Assembly (NCBI GenBank): GCA_017474705.1
Contig: JAFVHC010000242.1
Span: 1-5,789 of the forward strand
Direction of reading: 5' to 3'
Length of the DNA: 5,789 nucleotides
Origin: Bacillota bacterium
Lineage (GTDB): Bacteria; Bacillota; Clostridia; Lachnospirales; Bianqueaceae
Part shown: one piece after another, positions 1 through 5,789 of the stretch
Numbering within the stretch: position 1 is the first letter of the stretch
How the letters are laid out: each line of letters starts with the position of its first letter
The notes under the pieces: model-generated
What the model was told of the DNA's origin: nothing
Seen by the model: the letters and a program-made list of their open reading frames with translations, nothing else
Database searches by the model: none
Position numbers and translations under genes: made by a program

Positions 1-424
1 CTACACGCTGCAGGAGATCCTGACGGTCAAGTCCGACGATATCGTAGGCCGTGTCAAGACCTACGAAGCGATCGTCAAGGGCGAGAACATTCCGCCGGCA
101 GGCGTTCCGGAATCCTTCAAAGTATTGCTTAAAGAACTGCAGTCCCTGGGTCTGGACATGCGTGTCCTGACCGAAGACCGCCGCGAGGTCATCATCGCGG
201 AGGATCTGGACGATGACGGCGAACCCATCAACGTCAACATGGAAGGCCTGGAAGACGGGGTCATGCCGTCCGGCGATTATGACGATACGACGGACGACAG
301 CTACACTGTCGAAGACGAAGAAGATGACGAGCTGGATCTGGATGACGACGTACCGTACACGCTGGAAGATGCGGGTTTCTCGATTTCCGATCCGGATTCG
401 ATGGATGATTCCATCTTTGAATAA
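1..424 (+). CDS. rpoB: RNA polymerase beta subunit, C-terminal end (partial, 5' end outside window)
   Basis: Last 140 codons of the beta subunit, which with beta' forms the catalytic core of RNA polymerase. The reading frame is open from base 2 to the TAA at 422-424. The segment VGRVKTYEAIVKGENIP followed by VPESFKVLLKELQSLGLDM is the highly conserved C-terminal clamp-anchoring region that packs on beta'. After it comes a lineage-variable tail: in the last 77 residues I count 32 Asp or Glu and no Lys or Arg, ending DDSIFE. Acidic extensions beyond the conserved core are known in some Clostridia, so the tail is probably natural. The stop lies 14 nt before the rpoC start, which fits co-transcription. 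The rifampicin-binding region is upstream and not visible. The product call is very secure. Confidence 0.97.
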   Translation, partial: YTLQEILTVKSDDIVGRVKTYEAIVKGENIPPAGVPESFKVLLKELQSLGLDMRVLTEDRREVIIAEDLDDDGEPINVNMEGLEDGVMPSGDYDDTTDDSYTVEDEEDDELDLDDDVPYTLEDAGFSISDPDSMDDSIFE

Positions 425-425
425 G

Positions 426-432
426 AAAGGGG
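426..432 (+). promoter_or_regulatory. Ribosome binding site of rpoC
   Basis: AAAGGGG ends 6 nt before the ATG at 439 and directly follows the rpoB stop. It supports this ATG as the rpoC start and translation from a shared rpoB-rpoC message. Confidence 0.75.
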
Positions 433-438
433 TATTCG

Positions 439-3400
439 ATGGCTGTCAATACAAGCAATAAAACCATTCAGTTCGATGCCATTAAGATCGGCCTGGCGTC
501 CCCGGACAAGATCCGGGAATGGTCCCATGGTGAAGTCAAAAAGCCTGAGACCATCAACTACAGGACGCTGAAGCCCGAGCGCGACGGATTGTTCTGTGAG
601 CGCATCTTTGGCCCGAACAAAGACTGGGAATGCCACTGTGGAAAATACAAGCGCATCCGCTATAAGGGCGTCATCTGCGACCGCTGCGGCGTCGAAGTCA
701 CCAAGTCGAAGGTCCGCCGCGAGCGTATGGGCCATATCGAACTGGCTGCCCCGGTATCCCATATCTGTACTTCAAGGGAATCCCGAGCCGCATGGGTCTG
801 ATCCTCGACATCGCCCCGCGCGCGCTTGAAAAAGTGTTATATTTCGCTTCCTATATCGTTCTGGAAGCCGACCCGCAGACCGGTCTGATCGTCAAGCAGC
901 TGCTGAGCGAGAAAGAATACCGGGAAGCGTATGATAAATGGCCGGGCCAGTTCCGTGCCGGTATGGGTGCGGAAGCCATCCAGGAACTTCTCAGGAGCAT
1001 CGATCTTGAAAAGGACACCGAGGAACTGAAGAAGGAAATGGCCAATTCCCATGGCCAAAAAAAGGTCAAGATCATCAAACGTCTGGAAGTCATGGAAAGC
1101 TTCCTGACCTCCGGCAATCGTCCGGAGTGGATGGTCATGGACGTGATCCCGGTCATTCCGCCGGATCTGCGTCCTATGGTGCAGTTGGACGGCGGCCGCT
1201 TCGCGACCTCCGACATGAACGATCTGTACCGCCGCGTCATCAACCGCAACAACCGTCTGCGCCGTCTCCTGAGCCTTGGCGCTCCGGACATCATCGTCCG
1301 CAACGAGAAGCGCATGCTGCAGGAAGCGGTCGACGCGCTGATCGATAACGGCCGCCGCGGCCGTCCGGTCACGGGTCCGGGCAATCGTGCCCTGAAGTCC
1401 CTGTCCGATATGCTGCGCGGTAAGCAGGGACGTTTCCGTCAGAACCTGCTGGGCAAACGTGTCGACTATTCCGGCCGTTCCGTTATCGTCGTCGGTCCCG
1501 AACTGAAGATCTATCAGTGCGGTCTGCCGAAGGAAATGGCGATCGAGCTGTTCAAGCCTTTCGTCATGAAGAAACTGACGGAAAACAATCAGGCACATAA
1601 CATCAAGTCCGCGAAGCGCATGGTCGAACGTGTGCAGCCCGAGGTCTGGGATGTCCTCGATGATGTCATCCGCGAGCATCCGGTCATGCTGAACCGTGCT
1701 CCTACACTGCATCGTCTGGGTATCCAGGCGTTCGAGCCGGTGCTGGTCGAAGGTAAGGCCATCAAACTGCATCCGCTGGTCTGCGCCGCGTTCAATGCTG
1801 ACTTCGATGGCGACCAGATGGCCGTCCATGTACCGCTGTCCGTAGAAGCGCAGGCGGAATGCCGCTTCATGCTGCTGTCCACCAATAACCTGCTGAAGCC
1901 GTCTGATGGTTCGCCTGTGGCGGTGCCTTCGCAGGATATGGTCCTGGGCATCTATTACCTTACCCAGGAAAAGAGCTCGGATATCGGTTCCGGACGCTGC
2001 TTCAAAGATAAGAACGAAGCCATCATGGCTTATGAAAACCAGGAACTGACGCTGCATTCCACCATCCGCGTCCGTCGTACGGTCGAGTTCGAGCGTACCG
2101 ATGCGGAAGGGCAGACCGTAAAGGACAGTGTCACCGGTATGATCGACACCACCGTCGGCCGTATCATCCTGAATGAAAAAGTACCGCAGAATCTGGGCTA
2201 TGTAGAGCGTGATCCCGCTCGCCCGGAGACCCTGCTTCCGTATGAGATCGGCTTCCAGATGGGCAAAAAGCAGCTCGGACAGATACTGCAGCGCTGCATC
2301 GACGTCGTCGGTATCACTGCCACGGCCGTCATCCTGGACGAGATCAAGGATCTGGGCTTCCATTATTCCACGCGCGGCGCGCTGACCGTCTCCGTATCCG
2401 ACATCATCGTTCCGCCGGAGAAGCAGGAGCTTCTGGCTGCTGCCGATAAGGAAGTGGCGACCATCACCCGTAACTTCCGCCGCGGTCTTCTGACCGAGAG
2501 CGAGCGTCACGACAGTGTCGTCAAGGCCTGGGAGAAAGTCATCAGTGAGATCACCGAACGTCTGATGGACGGTATGGATGAAGAGAACAACATCTTCATG
2601 ATGGTCGATTCCGGCGCCCGTGGTTCCAAGGATCAGCTGAAACAGCTTGCCGGCATGCGCGGCCTGATGGCCAGCCCCACCGGTGAGACCATCGAGCTGC
2701 CGATCAAGTCCAACTTCCGCGAAGGTCTGGACGTTCTGGAATACTTCATTTCTTCTCATGGCGGACGTAAAGGTCTGGCCGATACCGCGCTTCGTACCGC
2801 GGACTCCGGTTACCTGACACGCCGTCTGGTCGACGTATCCCAGGATATGATCATCCGTTCCATCGACTGCTGTGAAGACGGCACCACACCGGAAGGTGTG
2901 TGGGTCAGCGCGTTCCTGGACGGCGACGAAGTCATCGAGTCGCTGGTCGAGCGTATCACCGGCCGCTGGTCGATCGATGAGATCCGCCATCCGGAGACCG
3001 GTGAAGTGCTGGTACCTGCCGATACCATGATCACCGGAGCACAGGCCCGTCAGATCCAGGCCGCCGGCATCACCAAAGTGCATATCCGCAACATGCTTTC
3101 CTGCCGCGCTCGTCTGGGTGTCTGCTCGAAGTGCTACGGCGCGGACATGAGCACCGGCAAACAGGTACGTATGGGCGAAGTCGTCGGCATCATCGCGGCG
3201 CAGTCCATCGGTGAGCCCGGTACCCAGCTGACCATGCGTACGTTCCATACCGGCGGTATCGCTGGTGACGATATCACACAGGGTCTTCCGCGTGTACAGG
3301 AGCTGTTCGAAGCACGTAAGCCGAAGGGACTTGCGATCATCGCAGAGTTCGGCGGCGAAGTCACCGAGAACAATACGCTTCGTAAGAGAGAGATCATCAT

Positions 3401-4139
3401 CACTGATCCGGAGACCAAGGAATCCAAGACCTATCTGATTCCTTATGGTGCGTCCCTCAAGGTCAAAGAGGGTGACGTGATCGAGGCCGGCGACGAGCTG
3501 ACCAAGGGTTCCGTCAACCCGCACGATATCCTGAAGATCAAAGGCCTGGTCGCGGCACAGAACTATCTGATCCGCGAAGTCCAGCGCGTATACCGTCTGC
3601 AGGGTGTCGATATCAACGATAAGCACGTCGAGATCATCGTCCGTCAGATGCTCAAGCGCATCAAGATCGAGGACAACGGCGACACTGATATGCTGCCGGG
3701 TTCCCTGGTCGATTATCTCGAATTTGAAGAGAAGAACAAGATCGCCGAAGAAGCAGGTCTTATGCCTGCGACCGGCGAGCGTATCCTGCTGGGTATCACC
3801 AAGGCTTCTCTGGCGACAGAATCCTTCCTGTCTGCAGCTTCCTTCCAGGAGACCACCCGTGTCCTTACGGAAGCGGCCATCAAGGGCAAGATCGATCCGC
3901 TGATCGGTCTGAAGGAGAACGTCATCATCGGTAAGCTGATCCCCGCCGGTACCGGTATGAACCAGTACCAGCGCACGCAGTTCGTTCCGAACGGTGAGCC
4001 GGCCATACCGGCGCCTGAGGAAGAAGTCATCGAGGAGATCATCGAAGAGGAAGTTCCCGAAGATGAGATCTTTGATGATGAGACCATCGTCGAAAGCGCC
4101 GTCGATGAGATCGATGACGCGGAAGACGCACAGTTCTAA
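439..4139 (+). CDS. rpoC: RNA polymerase beta' subunit, complete but with a one-base frameshift near 767
   Basis: Beta' subunit, which carries the catalytic Mg2+ of RNA polymerase. As given, the frame from ATG 439 reads 109 normal residues and then 11 aberrant ones, stopping at 799-801. From 768 the beta' protein continues in the -1 frame to TAA 4137-4139. Adding one base after 767 restores HIWYFKGIPSRMGL and gives 1233 residues, a normal Bacillota length. In that numbering the N-terminal zinc ligands are C65, C67, C80 and C83. The catalytic NADFDGDQM has D455, D457 and D459. The bridge helix is about 765-800 and the trigger loop has M933, R934 and H937. The second zinc site uses C811 or C812 with C889, C896 and C899. 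The last 40 residues are an acidic tail with 21 Asp or Glu and no Lys or Arg. The gene is probably intact in the organism, the lesion being a sequence error. It sits 14 nt after rpoB, in the same operon. Confidence 0.95.
763..770 (+). other. rpoC: Frameshift site in rpoC (one base missing)
   Basis: The bases read ATC TGT AC where the family requires Ile-Trp-Tyr (ATC TGG TAC). Loss of one G from the TGG codon explains it exactly, since the frame is correct on both sides. No heptanucleotide slippery sequence of the X XXY YYZ type lies here, which argues against programmed -1 frameshifting. Confidence 0.9.
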
Positions 4140-4142
4140 GCC

Positions 4143-4217
4143 TATGATTCACGCATCGTTTCGTGGAAGATGCGCATGACGCGCGGTCTGAAGCGGAACG
4201 ATTCGTGCATAATCATA
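4143..4217 (+). repeat. Imperfect inverted repeat between rpoC and the str promoter
   Basis: The left arm (4143-4160) and right arm (4197-4217) can pair over 17 positions: TATGATT with AATCATA, CACG with CGTG, and ATCGTT with AACGAT. There is one C/T mismatch and a 3-nt bulge (CAT 4208-4210). The left arm can instead form a local hairpin in which CGCATC (4152-4157) pairs with GATGCG (4169-4174), with TTC/GAA inside and TCA/TGA outside. It begins 3 nt after the rpoC stop and ends 1 nt before the -35 element. No T-run follows, so it is not a classical intrinsic terminator. It may stabilise the 3' end of the rpoC message or be a processing site; both are inference. Confidence 0.55.
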
Positions 4218-4218
4218 A

Positions 4219-4247
4219 TTGACAGGCGTTGCGTGGTATGGTATACT
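4219..4247 (+). promoter_or_regulatory. Sigma-A-type promoter of rpsL-rpsG-fusA with extended -10
   Basis: A perfect -35 TTGACA (4219-4224) and a -10 TATACT (4242-4247, one base off consensus) are separated by 17 nt. TG at 4239-4240, one base before the -10, makes an extended -10. Transcription should start near 4254, giving a leader of about 35 nt before the rpsL ATG. It lies in the only AT-rich part of this gap, as expected for a real promoter, and lets the str genes be transcribed independently of rpoBC. Confidence 0.88.
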
Positions 4248-4275
4248 ACGAAGGCTTGCTAAAAATTCTTAAGAC

Positions 4276-4283
4276 AGGAGGTG
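4276..4283 (+). promoter_or_regulatory. Ribosome binding site of rpsL
   Basis: AGGAGGTG is a near-perfect Shine-Dalgarno sequence ending 5 nt before ATG 4289. It decides the rpsL start: the upstream in-frame ATG at 4229 lies inside the promoter spacer and would add 20 residues absent from S12. Confidence 0.92.
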
Positions 4284-4288
4284 CAAAT

Positions 4289-4702
4289 ATGCCTACTTTT
4301 AACCAGTTGGTAAGAAAGGGACGCGAGGTGTCCGTGAAGAAGTCCACAGCGCCTGCTCTGCAGCGTGGCTGGAACTCTCTGCACAAGAGACCCACAGCGA
4401 TCTCCTCTCCCCAGAAGCGCGGAGTGTGCACGGCTGTTAAGACCGATACTCCGAAGAAGCCGAACTCGGCTCTTCGTAAGATCGCCCGTGTACGTCTGAG
4501 CAATGGTATCGAAGTAACCGCATATATCCCCGGCGAAGGCCACAACCTGCAGGAGCATAGCGTTGTTATGATCCGCGGCGGCCGTGTCAAGGATATGCCC
4601 GGTGTTCGTTATCATATCATCCGCGGTACGCTGGATACGGCCGGTGTTGCAAACCGCAAACAGGCTCGTTCCAAGTACTGTGCAAAACGCCCGAAGAAAT
4701 AA
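4289..4702 (+). CDS. rpsL: 30S ribosomal protein S12
   Basis: S12 of the 30S decoding centre, 137 residues, starting MPTFNQLVRKGR. Residues about 26-40 hold the insertion of about 13 residues found in Bacillota and absent from the 124-residue E. coli protein. The core PQKRGVCTAV, TPKKPNSALRK, GEGHNLQEHS and GGRVKDMPG blocks are intact. K56 and K101 match E. coli K42 and K87, where substitutions give streptomycin resistance; both are wild type here. D102 corresponds to the Asp that is methylthiolated in some bacteria. One oddity is C131 in SKYCAKRPKK, where the family normally has Gly (SKYGxKRP). First gene after the str promoter. The L7Ae-like gene that lies between rpoC and rpsL in Bacillus is absent. 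The call is secure. Confidence 0.98.
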   Translation: MPTFNQLVRKGREVSVKKSTAPALQRGWNSLHKRPTAISSPQKRGVCTAVKTDTPKKPNSALRKIARVRLSNGIEVTAYIPGEGHNLQEHSVVMIRGGRVKDMPGVRYHIIRGTLDTAGVANRKQARSKYCAKRPKK

Positions 4703-4705
4703 TAA

Positions 4706-4806
4706 GGGCTTCGTAGAATTAAGTAGGAGTTTGTACTGAGATAGAGAGGCTGACCGATGCCTCATCCAAGACATCGGTCAGTGATAAAACGAAGCATTTA
4801 TCCCTT
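4706..4806 (+). promoter_or_regulatory. Nested stem-loop in the rpsL-rpsG leader, candidate S7 control site
   Basis: An inner perfect 10-bp stem pairs CTGACCGATG (4750-4759) with CATCGGTCAG (4772-4781) around a 12-nt loop. An outer perfect 7-bp stem pairs GCTTCGT (4708-4714) with ACGAAGC (4789-4795). AAGG (4704-4707) may add pairing with CCTT (4803-4806). No T-run directly follows either stem, so a terminator is unlikely. In E. coli, S7 represses the str operon by binding the rpsL-rpsG intercistronic RNA; a similar role here is inference from position and structure only. Confidence 0.6.
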
Positions 4807-4826
4807 TCTTCTCGGTGCGAAACACA

Positions 4827-4848
4827 TTAGGTTCATGTGAGTACCTAA
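4827..4848 (+). repeat. Small inverted repeat upstream of the rpsG ribosome binding site
   Basis: TTAGGT (4827-4832) and ACCTAA (4843-4848) form a perfect 6-bp stem with a 10-nt loop, 17 nt before the rpsG Shine-Dalgarno sequence. An AT-rich stretch follows with TTTAATT repeated directly at 4851-4857 and 4859-4865. It may be part of the leader fold that exposes the rpsG start, or a chance hairpin. Confidence 0.35.
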
Positions 4849-4865
4849 GATTTAATTGTTTAATT

Positions 4866-4873
4866 AAGGAGGG
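4866..4873 (+). promoter_or_regulatory. Ribosome binding site of rpsG
   Basis: AAGGAGGG ends 8 nt before GTG 4882. It decides the non-ATG start, because the S7 family begins MPR(K/R)G at exactly this codon. Confidence 0.9.
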
Positions 4874-4881
4874 AAGTAATC

Positions 4882-5352
4882 GTGCCCAGAAGAGGACATA
4901 TTACAAAAAGAGAAGTTCTGCCCGATCCGGTTTACGGGAGCAAGGTTGTGACCAAGCTGATCAACAACATCATGCTCGACGGTAAAAAGGGTACCGCGCA
5001 GAAGATCGTCTACGGCGCTTTCAACCGGATCAGCGAAAAGACCGGCAAAGAGCCGCTGGAAGTCTTCGAGACCGCTATGAACAATATCATGCCGGTCCTT
5101 GAAGTCAAGGCAAGACGTGTTGGTGGTGCCACCTATCAGGTTCCTATGGAAGTGCGCCCCGACCGTCGTCAGACACTGGGTCTGCGCTGGCTCACCGCGT
5201 TCTCCAGAGCGCGCAGCGAAAAGACCATGGAAGAGCGCCTGGCCAACGAGATCATGGACGCCGCCAACAACACCGGTTCTTCTGTAACGAGAAAAGAAGA
5301 TACCCATCGTATGGCAGAGGCGAACAAGGCTTTCGCGCATTTCCGTTTCTGA
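4882..5352 (+). CDS. rpsG: 30S ribosomal protein S7
   Basis: S7, the primary assembly protein of the 30S head, which binds the 3' domain of 16S rRNA near the E site. Translation starts at GTG and gives 156 residues, the usual length for the family outside E. coli. Conserved blocks are MPRRGHITKRE, DPVYGSKVVTKLINNIMLDGKK (residues about 15-37), the RNA-binding hairpin region VKARRVGGATYQVPMEVRPDRR (about 75-96), and EKTMEERLANEIMDAANNTG (about 113-132), ending FAHFRF. No frame disruption is visible. It follows rpsL after a long structured 179-nt gap and precedes fusA by 34 nt. In well-studied str operons S7 is the autoregulator; the leader upstream could serve this but is unproven. The product call is secure. 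Confidence 0.98.
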   Translation: MPRRGHITKREVLPDPVYGSKVVTKLINNIMLDGKKGTAQKIVYGAFNRISEKTGKEPLEVFETAMNNIMPVLEVKARRVGGATYQVPMEVRPDRRQTLGLRWLTAFSRARSEKTMEERLANEIMDAANNTGSSVTRKEDTHRMAEANKAFAHFRF

Positions 5353-5386
5353 TCGCCTGTTAGTTTAAGAGATAGGGTTTATAAAG

Positions 5387-5789
5387 TTGCCAAGAGAATA
5401 TTCGTTCATGATACGCGAAACATCGGTATCATGGCACACATCGATGCTGGTAAGACCACGCTGACCGAGCGTATCCTGTACTATACCGGTAAGACCCATA
5501 AGATCGGCGATACCCATGAGGGAACGGCGACCATGGACTGGATGGAGCAGGAGCAGGAGCGTGGTATCACCATCACCTCCGCCGCGACCACTTGTTTCTG
5601 GAAAAACAACCGTATCAACATCATCGACACACCCGGTCACGTTGACTTCACAGTCGAAGTTGAGCGTTCCCTGCGTGTCCTTGATGGTGCGGTCGGTGTA
5701 TTCTGTGCCAAGGGCGGCGTTGAGCCGCAGTCTGAGAACGTATGGCGTCAGGCTGACCAGTATAATGTCCCCCGTATGGCATTCGTCAA
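5387..5789 (+). CDS. fusA: Elongation factor G, N-terminal part (3' end outside window) with a one-base frameshift near 5407
   Basis: EF-G is the GTPase that moves tRNA and mRNA through the ribosome after peptide transfer. TTG 5387 begins MPREYSF, the family N-terminus, but this frame then stops at 5462-5464 after 25 codons. From 5410 the protein continues in the -1 frame as DTRNIGIMAHIDAGKTT to the window end. Adding one base near 5407 gives MPREYSF-D-DTRNIG and 134 visible residues. In that numbering the P-loop AHIDAGKT is 17-24, switch I RGITI is 59-63 and DTPGH is 81-85. No start codon exists in the downstream frame before ATG 5431, which would leave out the first strand of the G domain. 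A weak Shine-Dalgarno AGGG (5374-5377) lies 9 nt before the TTG. The gene is probably intact in the organism. It continues beyond base 5789. Confidence 0.93.
5402..5412 (+). other. fusA: Frameshift site in fusA (one base missing)
   Basis: TCG TTC AT GAT ACG lacks one base; TTC GAT GAT ACG would give the continuous SFDDTRN expected for EF-G. The exact place and identity of the lost base are uncertain within about 10 nt. No slippery heptamer is present. Confidence 0.85.

Noticed and set aside
763..801. Programmed -1 frameshifting in rpoC
   Set aside because: No slippery heptamer is present, a full protein would need nearly all ribosomes to shift, and shifting would give Cys instead of the conserved Trp.
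596..829. Short Arg/Ser-rich open frames overlapping rpoC on the + strand
   Set aside because: Out-of-frame shadows of a conserved gene in GC-rich DNA, with low-complexity translations and no ribosome binding site.
837..3626. 929-residue open frame on the minus strand
   Set aside because: It is the in-register antisense of rpoC, explained by lack of TTA, CTA and TCA codons. Its translation shows no recognisable domain.
4229..4288. Upstream in-frame ATG giving S12 20 extra residues
   Set aside because: The ATG lies inside the -35/-10 spacer, has no ribosome binding site, and S12 proteins begin at MPT, which has a strong one.
4259..4774. 171-residue minus-strand open frame over rpsL
   Set aside because: It overlaps all of rpsL and has no family resemblance; it is the antisense shadow of a biased coding sequence.
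4750..4790. Intrinsic terminator after rpsL
   Set aside because: The 10-bp stem is followed by TGATAAAACG, not a T-run, and terminating here would cut off rpsG and fusA.
4823..4851. Separate promoter for rpsG (TAAGAT as -10)
   Set aside because: The -10 match is weak and no acceptable -35 lies 16-18 nt upstream.

Overview
The window is a chromosomal housekeeping region of a Gram-positive bacterium. It holds the end of rpoB, then rpoC, rpsL, rpsG and the first part of fusA, all on the + strand. This is the rpoBC-str gene order. Ribosomal protein S12 has an insertion of about 13 residues that is typical of Bacillota. The S12 start (MPTFNQLVRKGR, VKKSTAPALQ), the S7 sequence and the EF-G segment VGVFCAKGGVEPQSENVWRQAD look most like Clostridia, probably Lachnospiraceae or a relative. 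That family call is from memory of these proteins, not from a search. The DNA is GC-rich for that group, with codons strongly biased to G or C in third position.

Layout: the last 140 codons of rpoB (1-424) end in a very acidic tail. A 14-nt gap with a ribosome binding site leads to rpoC (439-4139). A 149-nt gap holds an imperfect inverted repeat and then a near-consensus sigma-A-type promoter, so the str genes can be transcribed apart from rpoBC. rpsL (4289-4702) is followed by a 179-nt leader with nested stem-loops in front of rpsG (4882-5352), which starts with GTG. fusA starts with TTG at 5387 and runs off the window end.

The genes serve the core expression machinery: beta and beta' form the catalytic centre of RNA polymerase, S12 and S7 belong to the decoding centre and head of the 30S subunit, and EF-G drives translocation.

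Two of the five genes carry a single-base deletion relative to their families. In rpoC a conserved Trp codon in HIWYFKG has lost one base (near 767). In fusA one base is missing just after the MPREYS start (near 5407). Both genes are essential and everything downstream is perfectly conserved, so consensus sequence errors are the likeliest cause. I found no new biological system here. The points most worth a second look are the two frameshifts, the structured rpsL-rpsG leader, and the promoter with its upstream inverted repeat.
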